DNA from: DATILI01 sp035476635
GTDB lineage: Bacteria; Pseudomonadota; Gammaproteobacteria; Burkholderiales; Burkholderiaceae_C
Length of the DNA: 41,064 bases
Direction: 5' to 3'
NCBI GenBank assembly: GCA_035476635.1
Contig: DATILI010000026.1
Span: 1 to 41,064 of the forward strand
How positions within the stretch are numbered: position 1 is the first letter of the stretch; the number at the start of each line of letters is the position of its first letter. The translations under genes and the position numbers were made by a program. Of the stretch, positions 32,068 to 40,896 are shown piece by piece. The notes beneath the pieces were generated by a model. The model saw only the letters and a program-made list of their open reading frames with translations, was not told the origin of the DNA and did no database searches.

Positions 32068-32095
32068 AAAAATGCCGCATCCGCGGCATTTTTTC
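32066..32095. terminator. Bidirectional rho-independent terminator
   Basis: AAAAATGCCGC and GCGGCATTTTT form a near-perfect hairpin with A and T tracts on both sides. It lies between the convergent two-helix gene and coxC, so it can end transcripts from both strands. Confidence 0.92.
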
Positions 32096-32114
32096 AAGGC
32101 GCCTCGCCTGCAGC

Positions 32115-32993
32115 TTACATCCAGTAAACCAGCGTATACAGGCCCAGCCACACCACGTCCACAAAGTGCCAATACCATGCCGCGCCTTCGAAGCCGAAGT
32201 GTTTGTCGGCGGTGAAGTGGCCCTTTTGCAAGCGCAGGGTGATGAACAGCAGCATCAACATGCCCACGAAGACGTGGAAGCCGTGAAAGCCCGTCAGCAT
32301 GAAGAAGGTGGAGCCATAGACGCCGGAGGTGAGCTTGAGGTTCAGGTCACTGTAGGCATGCGCATACTCATAGCCCTGCACACCCAGGAAGGTGATGCCC
32401 AGCAGCACCGTGATCCACATCCAGGCGATGGTTTGGCCGCGATGATTCGCGCGCAATGCGTGGTGCGCAATCGTGAGCGTCACGCCCGAAGTCAGCAGCA
32501 AGGCCGTATTGATGGTGGGTAGCCAGAACGGACCCATGGTCTGGAACGGTTCGATGATGTTGGCCGGCGAGGCCGTTGCGCCGGCGGCCACGCTGGGCCA
32601 CACCGCCTTGAAGTCGGGCCAGAGCAGCGCGTTGTCCAGACCGCCCAAAGCCGGCACCGAGTGCGCACGCGTCCACCACAAGGCGGTGAAGAAAGCACCA
32701 AAGAACATCACCTCGGAAAAGATGAACCAACTCATGCTCCAGCGGAACGACAGGTCGACCTTGTGGCCATACAGGCCGCCTTCGCTTTCACGAATGGAGT
32801 CACTGAACCATTGGTAAAGCACGCCTGCCCACCAGAGCAGGCCGAACAGCACCGAGTACTTGCCCCAGTCCGCGCCATTGATCCACTGGCCCGCGCCCAG
32901 GATCACAAAGAACAAGCCCAACGAAGCCATCGCCGGATGGCGCGAAGGCTGAGGCACAAAGTAATACGGTGTTCCGCTATGCGTGGATGACAT
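32115..32993 (-). CDS. coxC: Cytochrome c oxidase subunit III
   Basis: This is the inner-membrane subunit of the aa3-type oxidase. The 292-residue protein has seven hydrophobic helices and the family landmarks YFVPQPSRHPAMASLGLF, WWAGVLYQWF, MSWFIFSEVMFFGAFFTALWW (split as read), TGFHGFHVFVGM and EGAAWYWHFVDVVWL, with the conserved Glu and His residues. It is the last structural gene of the coxB-coxA-...-coxC operon and is followed by a bidirectional terminator. Confidence 0.97.
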   Translation of the reverse strand: MSSTHSGTPYYFVPQPSRHPAMASLGLFFVILGAGQWINGADWGKYSVLFGLLWWAGVLYQWFSDSIRESEGGLYGHKVDLSFRWSMSWFIFSEVMFFGAFFTALWWTRAHSVPALGGLDNALLWPDFKAVWPSVAAGATASPANIIEPFQTMGPFWLPTINTALLLTSGVTLTIAHHALRANHRGQTIAWMWITVLLGITFLGVQGYEYAHAYSDLNLKLTSGVYGSTFFMLTGFHGFHVFVGMLMLLFITLRLQKGHFTADKHFGFEGAAWYWHFVDVVWLGLYTLVYWM

Positions 32994-33029
32994 TTCAGCT
33001 CCTGACTCTCAAATCTTCTCTTGATACTT

Positions 33030-33239
33030 CTATTTCGCCACGACCCAGTTGACCAGCAAAATCAATCCCACGACGAACAGCGCAGCACCCAGGATGCCAA
33101 CGACGATGACGTGAAATGGATTGACCTTGGCCAGATCTTCTTTGTATTCGCTATTTTTGCGGATGCCGATGAACGACCAGGCGACCGTCTTGACGGTGCG
33201 CCAGAACGAACCCCTGGGACTTCCAGCCTGCGCACTCAT
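33030..33239 (-). CDS. DUF2970 small membrane protein of the cox cluster
   Basis: This 69-residue protein has one C-terminal hydrophobic helix (about 44-66, VIVVGILGAALFVVGLILLV). The N-terminal part SFWRTVKTVAWSFIGIRKNSEYKED is the DUF2970 signature as I remember it. ATG 33237-33239 overlaps the stop of ctaG as ATGA. Found almost only beside ctaG in betaproteobacteria; an oxidase-assembly role is inferred from position. Confidence 0.88.
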   Translation of the reverse strand: MSAQAGSPRGSFWRTVKTVAWSFIGIRKNSEYKEDLAKVNPFHVIVVGILGAALFVVGLILLVNWVVAK

Positions 33240-33862
33240 GTGCCAGTCTCCACTGTCGCATGGGGCTTCGCATCGGCCGAAGGTGTGGACGCGGGTGCCG
33301 GCGGCGTTTTTCCGCCAACCTCGAAGAAGGTGTACGACAACGTGATCGTCGCGACGTCTTTCGACAACTTGGGATCGATCACAAACGACACCGGCCATTG
33401 TTTCTTTTCACCGGGTTCGAGCAGGTACTGGTTGAAACAGAAGCACTCGAGCTTGTTGAAGTACGCCGCCGCCTGGTGCGGTGCGTAGCTCGGGATCGCT
33501 TGCGCCGCCATGCGCCGGTTCTGCACGTTCTGGAACTCGTACATCACCGTCGTCAACGCGCCCGGGTGGACCTGCACCGAGCGCTGGGCCGGCTTGAAAT
33601 CCCACGGGCCGCGCGCATTGGCATCGAACTCCACCGTGATGGTGCGGCTGGTGTCAATCTGCGAGTTCACCGGCAGCTTCACATCCTTGCCCGCCGCCCC
33701 GTTGCCGGGTACCTGCCGCTCGCTGAGCGAAAGGATGTTGATGCCGGTCAACTCGCAAATGTGCTTGTAGATCGGGATCAACGCGTACCCGAAGGCGAAC
33801 ATGCCGACCGCGATCACGGCCAGCTTGCTCACCATTCTCAGGTTTTCGGTACGAATGCTCAT
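33236..33862 (-). CDS. ctaG: CtaG/Cox11 copper chaperone for cytochrome oxidase
   Basis: This membrane-anchored protein inserts CuB into subunit I. The 208-residue protein has one N-terminal helix (about 11-31) and a periplasmic immunoglobulin-like domain. The copper-binding CFCF motif is present (Cys140, Cys142 in KLECFCFNQ), with SYAPHQAAAYFNK before and DPKLSKDVATITLSYTFF after. The C-terminal 25 residues are a Pro/Ala-rich tail. It is coupled to DUF2970 and 13 bp after the tiny membrane gene. Confidence 0.96.
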   Translation of the reverse strand: MSIRTENLRMVSKLAVIAVGMFAFGYALIPIYKHICELTGINILSLSERQVPGNGAAGKDVKLPVNSQIDTSRTITVEFDANARGPWDFKPAQRSVQVHPGALTTVMYEFQNVQNRRMAAQAIPSYAPHQAAAYFNKLECFCFNQYLLEPGEKKQWPVSFVIDPKLSKDVATITLSYTFFEVGGKTPPAPASTPSADAKPHATVETGT

Positions 33863-33875
33863 GCCGGCTCGCCGC

Positions 33876-33989
33876 TCACCTGCTGCTCAGCAAAACCATC
33901 TTGGCAACGAAGCCGATGAAAAACACAGCTGCCACCGACGCCAGGATCAGCGCGGTACGCAAGTTGTTCTTCTTCTGTGCGGGTGTCAT
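33876..33989 (-). CDS. 37-residue cytochrome oxidase small assembly protein
   Basis: A short open frame between coxA and ctaG encodes a single-pass protein: MTPAQKKNNLRTALI, then a hydrophobic helix (ILASVAAVFFIGFVAKMVLL) ending SSR. The ATG is 33987-33989, 26 nt after the coxA stop. Position, length and the MTPxQKxxNxRTA start match the tiny protein found at this place in Comamonadaceae cox operons. Its function is unproven; genes this short are easily missed. Confidence 0.8.
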   Translation of the reverse strand: MTPAQKKNNLRTALILASVAAVFFIGFVAKMVLLSSR

Positions 33990-34015
33990 GGCGTTCAACG
34001 CTTCGGAAACGGCTT

Positions 34016-35662
34016 TCAGCCGATCACCTTGGTTGCCGCGGCATTCAGCTTGGGCGGGTTTTCGAAGGTGTGGAACGGCGCCGGCGACGGCACTTCCCAC
34101 TCCAGGCCTTCGGCTGCTTCCCACGGCTTTTGCGGAGCCTTTTCACCCTTGCCGCGCATTGCAGGCAGCACGATGAAGAAGAAGAAGTACACCTGCGCCA
34201 GGCCGAAGGCGAAGGCGCCCACGCTTGCGATGGCGTTGAAGTCGGCGAACTGCATCGGGTAGTCGGCGTAACGACGCGGCATGCCGGCCAGGCCCAGGAA
34301 GTGCATCGGGAAGAAGGTCACGTTGAACGCGATAAGCGACCACCAGAAATGGATCTTGCCGCGCGATTCGTCGTACATGACGCCGGTCCATTTGGGCGCC
34401 CAGTAGTAGTAGCCGGCGAACAGGGCATACAGCGAGCCGGCAACCAGCACGTAGTGGAAATGCGCCACAACGTAGTAGGTGTCTTGCAGCTGGGTGTCGA
34501 TCGGCGCCATGGCCAGGATCAGCCCGGTGAAGCCACCCATGGTGAACACGAAGATGAAGCCCACGGCGAACAGCATCGGGGTTTCAAACGTCATCGAGCC
34601 TTGCCACATGGTGGCGATCCAGTTGAAGATCTTCACGGCCGTGGGCACCGCGATCAGCATGGTCGCGTACATGAAGAACAGCTGGCCGGTCACCGGCATG
34701 CCGGTGGTGAACATGTGGTGCGCCCAGACGATGAACGACAGAATCGCGATCGATGAGGTGGCGTACACCATCGAGGCATAGCCGAACAGCTTCTTGCGCG
34801 CGAAGGCCGGCACGATCTGGCTGACGATGCCGAAGGCCGGCAAGATCATGATGTAAACCTCGGGGTGGCCGAAGAACCAGAAGATGTGCTGGTACATCAC
34901 CGGGTCGCCGCCGCCGGCGGGGTTGAAGAAGCTGGTCCCGAAGTGGCGGTCCGTCAGCGTCATGGTGATGGCGCCGGCGAGCACGGGCATCACGGCGATC
35001 AGCAGGTAGGCGGTGATCAGCCAGGTCCAGCAGAACATCGGCATCTTCATCAACGTCATGCCCGGGGCACGCATGTTGAGGATGGTCACGATGATGTTGA
35101 TCGAGCCCATGATGGACGAGGCGCCCAGGATGTGCATCGCGAAAATGCCGGCGTCCATGGACGGGCCCATCTGCAAGGTCAACGGCGCGTAGAGCGTCCA
35201 GCCCGCGGCGGGGGCGCCGCCCGGCATGAAGAACGAGCCAACCAGCATCAGGCCGGCGGGGATCAACAGCCAGAAGCTGAAGTTGTTCATGCGCGCGAAT
35301 GCCATGTCGGCCGCGCCGATCTGCATCGGGATCATCCAGTTCGCGAAGCCCACGAAGGCCGGCATGATGGCGCCGAACACCATGATCAGGCCGTGCATGG
35401 TGGTGAGCTGGTTGAACAGCTCGGGGTTGACCAGTTGCAGGCCCGGCTGGAACAGCTCGGCGCGGATCAGCAACGCCAATACGCCGCCAAACATCAGCAT
35501 GAAGAACGAGAACAGCAGGTACAGCGTACCGATGTCCTTGTGGTTGGTGGCAAACACCCAACGGCGCCAGCCGCTGGGAGCATGGTCATGGTGATCGTCG
35601 TGCGCGTGGTCGCCGGCACCGTGTCCGTGATTGTCGCCATGGTTGTCGATAACTGCGCTCAT
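34016..35662 (-). CDS. coxA: Cytochrome c oxidase subunit I
   Basis: This is the catalytic subunit of the aa3 oxidase, with heme a and the heme a3-CuB centre. The 548-residue protein has 12 helices. Key sites: WVFATNHKDIGTLY at the first helix, WFFGHPEVYIMILP (CuB His linked to Tyr), VWAHHMFTTG (two CuB His), and VVAHFHYVL (heme ligands). The N-terminal 27 residues are unusual, with eight histidines among Asp and Gly, a likely metal-binding tail. It lies 34 bp after coxB in the same transcript. Confidence 0.98.
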   Translation of the reverse strand: MSAVIDNHGDNHGHGAGDHAHDDHHDHAPSGWRRWVFATNHKDIGTLYLLFSFFMLMFGGVLALLIRAELFQPGLQLVNPELFNQLTTMHGLIMVFGAIMPAFVGFANWMIPMQIGAADMAFARMNNFSFWLLIPAGLMLVGSFFMPGGAPAAGWTLYAPLTLQMGPSMDAGIFAMHILGASSIMGSINIIVTILNMRAPGMTLMKMPMFCWTWLITAYLLIAVMPVLAGAITMTLTDRHFGTSFFNPAGGGDPVMYQHIFWFFGHPEVYIMILPAFGIVSQIVPAFARKKLFGYASMVYATSSIAILSFIVWAHHMFTTGMPVTGQLFFMYATMLIAVPTAVKIFNWIATMWQGSMTFETPMLFAVGFIFVFTMGGFTGLILAMAPIDTQLQDTYYVVAHFHYVLVAGSLYALFAGYYYWAPKWTGVMYDESRGKIHFWWSLIAFNVTFFPMHFLGLAGMPRRYADYPMQFADFNAIASVGAFAFGLAQVYFFFFIVLPAMRGKGEKAPQKPWEAAEGLEWEVPSPAPFHTFENPPKLNAAATKVIG

Positions 35663-35696
35663 CTTGGGTTTCCTTCTGATTCCTGGGACGCGTGGC

Positions 35697-36890
35697 TTAC
35701 TTGCCGCGCTGGGCCAGCACTTCAGCCGGCTGAACGAGCTGACCGGTCTTGTTGGACCAGTTGTTCTTGGTGTAGCTGATCACGGCAGCGAGGTCGGTGT
35801 CGCTGAGCTGCTTCCAGGCCGGCATCGCGCCCTTGTTCTGGCCGTTGAGTACGATCAGGATTTCCTTGTTCTTGTCGGCGTCGAGCACCACGCCGGCGCC
35901 GTCCAGCGGCTTGATCGGGCCAGCGCCCTTGCCGTTGGCCTGGTGGCAGGCGGCGCAGTTGGAGGCATAGACCTTCTCGCCGCGCTTGACGATCTCGTCC
36001 AGCGTCCAGACCTTGGTCGGATCGTCCAGCTTGGCGGCCGCTTTCTTCTTCTCGCCTTCGACCCACTTCGAATATTCTTCAGCGGACACCACCTTCACGT
36101 GGATCGGCATATAGGCATGTTCCTTGCCGCACAACTCCGCGCACTGGCCATAGAAATCACCGGTTTTCTCGGCTCGGAACCAGGTATCGCGCACGAAGCC
36201 CGGAATCGCATCCTGCTTGATGCCGAAAGACGGCACCATGAACGCGTGAATCACGTCGTTGGCGGTGGTGATGATGCGGATCTTCTTGTTGACCGGCACC
36301 ACCATGGGGTTGTCCACCTTGAGCAGGTAGTTGTCCGGAATCGTGCCCTTGGCGCCGTTGTCGGACATTTCACGGTGGGTGGAGTCCAGCGTGGAGATGA
36401 AGTTGATACCTTCGCCTTCACCCTTGATGTACTCGTAGCCCCACTTCCACTGGTAGCCCACGGTCTTGATGGTGAGGTCGGCATTGGTGGTGTCCTTGGA
36501 TGCCACCAGCACCTTGGTGGCCGGTAGCGCCATCAGGATCACGATGACGAAGGGCACGATGGTCCAGATGATTTCCACCGTCACGGACTCATGGAAGTTC
36601 GCGGCCTTGTGGCCCACCGACTTGCGGTGCTTCCAGATGGAATAGAACATCACGGCGAACACGGCGATGAAAATCACCGTGCAAAGGATCATCATGAACC
36701 AGTGCAGCCAGTGCTGCTCCTCGGCGATTCGCGTCACCGGCGGATGCAGGTTGAGCTGGCGCACCGCAGGACCGCCGGGAAGATCGTTGACCGCATGGGC
36801 GAGATTGAATGCGGCTGTGCCAGCCCACGCTCCCGCCCAAATTCCTGCCTTGGACAGCAGTGAAGCCAACTTGTTGGTAATGCTCTTCAT
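35697..36890 (-). CDS. coxB: Cytochrome c oxidase subunit II with C-terminal cytochrome c domain
   Basis: This subunit receives electrons from cytochrome c. I use ATG 36888-36890 (397 residues); a GTG three codons upstream is the alternative. The signal region and two membrane helices (about 60-85 and 108-125) precede the cupredoxin domain, whose CuA ligands lie in DVIHAF (His215) and GQCAELCGKEHAYM (Cys250, Cys254, His258). A heme c domain follows with CAACH (Cys312, Cys315, His316), making this a caa3-type subunit II. It starts the coxB-coxA-small protein-ctaG-DUF2970-coxC operon. Confidence 0.97.
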   Translation of the reverse strand: MKSITNKLASLLSKAGIWAGAWAGTAAFNLAHAVNDLPGGPAVRQLNLHPPVTRIAEEQHWLHWFMMILCTVIFIAVFAVMFYSIWKHRKSVGHKAANFHESVTVEIIWTIVPFVIVILMALPATKVLVASKDTTNADLTIKTVGYQWKWGYEYIKGEGEGINFISTLDSTHREMSDNGAKGTIPDNYLLKVDNPMVVPVNKKIRIITTANDVIHAFMVPSFGIKQDAIPGFVRDTWFRAEKTGDFYGQCAELCGKEHAYMPIHVKVVSAEEYSKWVEGEKKKAAAKLDDPTKVWTLDEIVKRGEKVYASNCAACHQANGKGAGPIKPLDGAGVVLDADKNKEILIVLNGQNKGAMPAWKQLSDTDLAAVISYTKNNWSNKTGQLVQPAEVLAQRGK

Positions 36891-36960
36891 CGTGTTCACT
36901 TACTTCGTTGCCTCAATTTAACCAATCATTCCGCCGCTCTCGACCCCGGCACCGCAGCCC

Positions 36961-37437
36961 TCAAGCGCCGCGCAAGGCCATTCGAATCTCGCGCGCCAGC
37001 GCCGGACGCAATTCGGGGCGCACATAGCGCCCCACTTGCACCGTTCGCCCGCGTCCCGACACCTCGATCAGCGAGCGGTCACCCGCCGTGGGTTCGACAC
37101 GAACCCACTCGCGGTTGAATTCCGCGCGTTCCAGCCGCCCCGCGTTTTCCAGCTCCACCACCAGCTGCGCACCCTGCAGCGAAATCTTTTCGCCATCGGT
37201 TGCGTGCCGCGCGTACGCCAGGAACGCGATGCCCACCACGATCAGCTCGCCCCAGGCGAATGGCATGACCAAGGTGGCGCCCCGGACCCAGAAAAAGCTT
37301 CCGATCCCCAGCGACACCACGCACAGCGACAGGTAAAGCCAGCCGAGCTGGGCCGGTGTAATGGAGCAATTGCGTTTCAGAAACCAATGAACGCTCTGGC
37401 CCGAAACGGTGGCAAAACGGTACACAAGGTTCGACAC
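36961..37437 (-). CDS. DUF2244 integral membrane protein
   Basis: This 158-residue protein has two hydrophobic helices (about 31-50 and 57-75). It begins with a VSGQSVHWFLKRNCSITPAQL region typical of DUF2244 proteins and ends in a soluble region with FNREWVRVEPTAGDRSLIEVSGRGRTVQVG. The start is a GTG at 37435-37437 with a weak ribosome site. It lies directly upstream of coxB on the same strand (70 bp), as DUF2244 genes often do in alpha- and betaproteobacteria. Function is unknown. Confidence 0.85.
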   Translation of the reverse strand: MSNLVYRFATVSGQSVHWFLKRNCSITPAQLGWLYLSLCVVSLGIGSFFWVRGATLVMPFAWGELIVVGIAFLAYARHATDGEKISLQGAQLVVELENAGRLERAEFNREWVRVEPTAGDRSLIEVSGRGRTVQVGRYVRPELRPALAREIRMALRGA

Positions 37438-37605
37438 GGGTAATGCTCACAAAAAACCGGCGCGCCTGCGATCCGCTTTGGTGTGGATCGCGGGCGTGCC
37501 CGACTGGGTGGAGACCTGCCCAAGAAATTCGGTAACCCCTGATTGTAGCCCGGGTTTACCCCCTGACCGCCCTGCAAAGCACCGATGCCCGACCACCGCG
37601 CGGGC

Positions 37606-38511
37606 TCACTCGCGCTCGCGTTTGCCAGTGTGCAGCATGGCCCGCATGTCGCGAAGTGAGACCGCACTCTCGGCGCTCAAGCGCATCTTGGGCGCGGGCT
37701 TGAACGCATGCCCGTAGATGATCTCGAAGGTCAGCGGCAGCCGGTTGGCTTCGGCCGGATCGGCCAGGTGCTGCGCCAGCGCCTGCTCAAGCCGCTGGCG
37801 CCAGCCGCGCCCGCGCAGTGCTGCAAAGCGCTGCGGATGAAGATTGCAGCCCAGCTCGCGCAGTTCTTTCAGCAGCTGCGCCGGCGTCTCATACGTCAGC
37901 GTGATGCGCTCCATGTCCATCACAGGCTCGGCGAACCCGGCTTGGACCAGCATGTCACCCCAATCGTGCATGTCGGTGAAGGCATGCCCCGGGCTCGGCC
38001 AGCCGAGCGCCTGGTACATGCGCCGCAACTGCTGGGCCGTGTCCGGGCCCAGGCACGAAAACATCAGGAAACCCCCGACGGCGAGCGCCTCATGCCAACG
38101 CGCGATCAGCGCCAGCGGGTCAGCGGCCATGTGCAATGCCATATTGGCCCAGAGCATCTGCACGCCCTGCGCCGGCGGCTCTTCGAAGCGAGTGGGTGCA
38201 GACCTCCAGCGCTGCGGGCTCCACCAAGGCTTGGCAAGCGCCTCCACGGCCTGCTTTGCCAGATCGGCACGCGCCTCGACGACAAAAGATGCGGCGCCGG
38301 GATAGCGATTGGCGAGCAGCGCATGCGCCTGCACACCGCCCCGCACAGCACCCCAGTGGGCCCAGGCCGCCGGCCGGAGCTTGATCCACTGCAGCCGCTC
38401 CTCCATGCGCCGCGCCACTTCCTCGTGCAGCCATGGTGAGACAGCGGGCGCACAGCGCTCCCAGCGCGCGGCCGCAGGCGGATCGATGGTGGGCGGGTGT
38501 TCTTGGGGCAT
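37606..38511 (-). CDS. BioC/methyltransferase-like protein with a degenerate SAM-binding motif
   Basis: This is a class I methyltransferase-fold protein of 301 residues. The C-terminal half resembles BioC and related SAM enzymes: LWANMALHMAADPLALIARWHEALAVGGFLMFSCLGPDT, then LVQAGFAEPVMDMERITLTY. Motif I, normally DLGCGTG, is replaced by WGAVRGGVQAH, so SAM binding is uncertain. I use ATG 38509-38511; the frame runs open further upstream across the divergent comF start. In Burkholderiales a similar gene often sits opposite comF and is usually called biotin synthase-related or methyltransferase. No other bio genes are here, so a biotin role is unsupported. Confidence 0.65.
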   Translation of the reverse strand: MPQEHPPTIDPPAAARWERCAPAVSPWLHEEVARRMEERLQWIKLRPAAWAHWGAVRGGVQAHALLANRYPGAASFVVEARADLAKQAVEALAKPWWSPQRWRSAPTRFEEPPAQGVQMLWANMALHMAADPLALIARWHEALAVGGFLMFSCLGPDTAQQLRRMYQALGWPSPGHAFTDMHDWGDMLVQAGFAEPVMDMERITLTYETPAQLLKELRELGCNLHPQRFAALRGRGWRQRLEQALAQHLADPAEANRLPLTFEIIYGHAFKPAPKMRLSAESAVSLRDMRAMLHTGKRERE

Positions 38512-38547
38512 GGCTGGCAAAGAATTTGCGGCGAGTATATTGACCCG

Positions 38548-39276
38548 ATGCTCCGCCACTTGATTGCAAGGATAAACAGCGCCATCCCCAGTCAATGCGC
38601 CATCTGCCACGCATGGCCGGCGCGCACCGTGTGCGAAGCCTGCGTGACCCGCTTTGCGCAGCCTTGCTCGCGTTGCGCCACCTGCGCCCTGCCGGTGCCG
38701 CAAGGGCTCGCGCAATGCGGCGCCTGCGTGAAGGCCGCACCGCCGCTGGACCGCTGCCTCGCCGCCGTTTCCTATGGCTACCCCTGGAGCGACTGCATCG
38801 GCCGATTCAAATTCCGCCAATCTCCGGGTTGGGCCGGCACCCTGGCCACCTTGCTGCGCAGTACGCCATGGGTCGAGCCCGCGCTGGAGGCAGCGGATCG
38901 TGTCGTGCCGGTGCCGCTATCGGCGCAACGCCTCAAGGAGCGCGGCTTCAACCAGGCACTGGAACTGGCGCGCTGCCTGTCGGCGCGCAAAACCGACGCG
39001 CGGCTGCTGCTGCGTATTCGGCATACCTTGCCGCAAAGCGAACTTGTGCGCGCCGAGCGCCTGCGCAATGTGGCGGGCGCGTTCGCCGTGGACCCACTGC
39101 GCGCCATTGAACTGAGGGGCCTGCGGATTGTGCTGGTCGATGACGTCATGACCAGTGGCGCCTCGCTATTTTCTGCGGCCGTTGCCTTGCGCCAGGCCGG
39201 TGCCGCGCACATCACGGCGATGGTGGTGGCGCGCACGGACGAAGCCGGCTTCACGCCAGCAGCCGCAGCACAATAG
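38548..39276 (+). CDS. ComF-family phosphoribosyltransferase-like protein
   Basis: This 242-residue protein belongs to the ComF/GntX group, related to DNA uptake in competent bacteria, with an N-terminal zinc finger (CAICHAW, CEAC, CSRCATC, CGAC) and a C-terminal phosphoribosyltransferase domain. The PRPP loop VLVDDVMTSGAS is present. The start ATG 38548 removes a 17-residue upstream extension. RLKERGFNQALELARCL is the family's middle signature. It is followed at 7 bp by trmL and divergent from the methyltransferase-like gene. Confidence 0.92.
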   Translation: MLRHLIARINSAIPSQCAICHAWPARTVCEACVTRFAQPCSRCATCALPVPQGLAQCGACVKAAPPLDRCLAAVSYGYPWSDCIGRFKFRQSPGWAGTLATLLRSTPWVEPALEAADRVVPVPLSAQRLKERGFNQALELARCLSARKTDARLLLRIRHTLPQSELVRAERLRNVAGAFAVDPLRAIELRGLRIVLVDDVMTSGASLFSAAVALRQAGAAHITAMVVARTDEAGFTPAAAAQ

Positions 39277-39283
39277 AAGGCAT

Positions 39284-39745
39284 ATGTTTCACATCGTTCT
39301 GGTCGAACCGGAAATACCGCCCAACACCGGCAACGTCATCCGGCTGGCCGCCAATACCGGCTGCACACTTCATCTGATCGAGCCGCTGGGCTTTTCCATG
39401 GACGACAAGCACATGCGGCGTGCCGGCCTGGACTACCACGAGTACGCGCAGCTGCGCCGCCACGCGAATTGGCAGGCATTCCTCGCGGCCGAGCAGCCCG
39501 ATGCCAAGCGCATGTTCGCGCTGACTACGCGCGGCACACGGCGAGTCCATGATGTCGCCTTCAACCCAGGCGACTGGCTCGTGTTCGGTTCTGAAACCCG
39601 AGGCCTCGCGCCCGCCCTGCGCGAAGCGTTCGAGCCGCAGCAGTGCTTGAAGCTGCCGATGCGCGCGGGCCAGCGCAGCCTCAACCTGTCCAATGCTGTG
39701 GCGGTCACGGTGTTCGAGGCCTGGCGCCAGAGCGGATTTGAATAG
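39284..39745 (+). CDS. trmL: tRNA (cytidine(34)-2'-O)-methyltransferase
   Basis: This SPOUT-class enzyme methylates the wobble ribose of tRNA-Leu. The 153-residue protein has VLVEPEIPPNTGNVIRLAANTG, LGFSMDDKHMRRAGLDY, WLVFGSETRGL and the trefoil-knot end LPMRAGQRSLNLSNAVAV (SLNLSN is diagnostic). The ATG lies 7 bp after comF. It ends 4 bp from the convergent LysR gene. Confidence 0.95.
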   Translation: MFHIVLVEPEIPPNTGNVIRLAANTGCTLHLIEPLGFSMDDKHMRRAGLDYHEYAQLRRHANWQAFLAAEQPDAKRMFALTTRGTRRVHDVAFNPGDWLVFGSETRGLAPALREAFEPQQCLKLPMRAGQRSLNLSNAVAVTVFEAWRQSGFE

Positions 39746-39749
39746 ACGA

Positions 39750-40682
39750 TCACCTCAGGGGAGCGCTCAGCGCTGGTGCTTCCGAGATGATCTCGCTCAA
39801 AAACTCGAGAAAGACGCGCGTGCGGGCCGGCATCAGCTTGCGCGTCGGCAAGGCGACATAGATCGTGTAGCGGCCAAACAGCCAATCGGGCAGCAAATGC
39901 ACCAGCGAGCCGCTGGCCAGATGCGGCGCCACCAGCAGCTTGGAAAGCACGGCGATGCCGGCGCCATCCAGCGTTGCCCGGTACAGCACATCGAAACTGA
40001 TCGATTGCAGCACGACCGGCATGTCCACTTCCACTGCCGCGCCACTACCTTCGCGCGGCACCAGGCGCACCCGACGTGCGCTTTGCCCGCCGCTTTGCTG
40101 CCAGGGAAATCTCAGGTAGTCGTGCCGCTGCAAATCCTCGGGCTGGCGCGGCGTGCCAGTACGCTTCAAGTAGCTCGGCGCGGCGCAAACAATCCAGTCG
40201 GCCGTGGCCAGCGGTCGTGCCACCACGCTCGCGTCATAGCCCTCCTCCACCACCATGAAGGTCACGTCGAATTCCTCGACCCGGTGCTGGGGAAACGGAT
40301 CGGTCACCAGTTCCAGCGCCACCTTGGGAAATCTTTGGCGCCACCTGGCGATCTGCGGCGCGAGGAAATACGAGGCCAGCACCGGCGTTGCCAGCACATG
40401 GATCGTGCCTTGTGGCTCCCGGGTGCTGGCCGTCGCGGCGGCTTCGGCATCCTCGACCTCGTGCAGGATATTGCGCACCCGCAGCAGATAGGCCTCGCCG
40501 GCCTCCGTCAACGCCAGCTTGCGCGTGGTGCGCTGCATCAGCCGGGCGCCCAGGTGCTGCTCCAGGTCGCTGACCAGGCGCGTCACCACGGCCGGAGACA
40601 TCTCCAGCGCGCGTGCGGCCGCGGCAAAACCGCCTTCGTCGGCGACACGCTGGAACACCCGCATCGACAGTAATCGGTCCAT
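39750..40682 (-). CDS. LysR-type transcriptional regulator
   Basis: This 310-residue regulator has an N-terminal winged helix-turn-helix (GGFAAAARALEMSPAVVTRLVSDLEQHLG, residues about 17-45) and a periplasmic-binding-like effector domain (about 92-300). The form RLVSDLEQHLGARLMQRTTRKLALTEAG marks the CrgA/DsdC-like subgroup common in Burkholderiales. No regulated target is certain. The divergent DUF4148 gene is 214 bp away across a region with LysR-like dyads. Confidence 0.93.
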   Translation of the reverse strand: MDRLLSMRVFQRVADEGGFAAAARALEMSPAVVTRLVSDLEQHLGARLMQRTTRKLALTEAGEAYLLRVRNILHEVEDAEAAATASTREPQGTIHVLATPVLASYFLAPQIARWRQRFPKVALELVTDPFPQHRVEEFDVTFMVVEEGYDASVVARPLATADWIVCAAPSYLKRTGTPRQPEDLQRHDYLRFPWQQSGGQSARRVRLVPREGSGAAVEVDMPVVLQSISFDVLYRATLDGAGIAVLSKLLVAPHLASGSLVHLLPDWLFGRYTIYVALPTRKLMPARTRVFLEFLSEIISEAPALSAPLR

Positions 40683-40715
40683 GTTTGAAACAAAAAGTTG
40701 CAGGCGGGATTATTG

Positions 40716-40730
40716 TTTCCAAAACTGAAA
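40716..40730. promoter_or_regulatory. TTTC-N7-GAAA dyad, candidate LysR box
   Basis: An inverted repeat with the T-N11-A form preferred by LysR proteins lies 34 nt before the lysR start. A second short palindrome TGTTTGAAACA overlaps the lysR start (40682-40692). These could be autoregulatory sites. The rest of the 214-bp gap shows no other gene. Confidence 0.35.
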
Positions 40731-40896
40731 TGGTCAATTCACGACTGAGTAGTTTTTCTTTGGTCGATGGGGGTCTACAGTTCAACCCATCGATGAGCCG
40801 AAACCAAAAAGACGACTCACCGAGGCTGGACAAGACGGGACAAAGATGGCTCCCGACCTGCCCGGAAATGTCTTATTAATTTGAAAGGAATCCATC

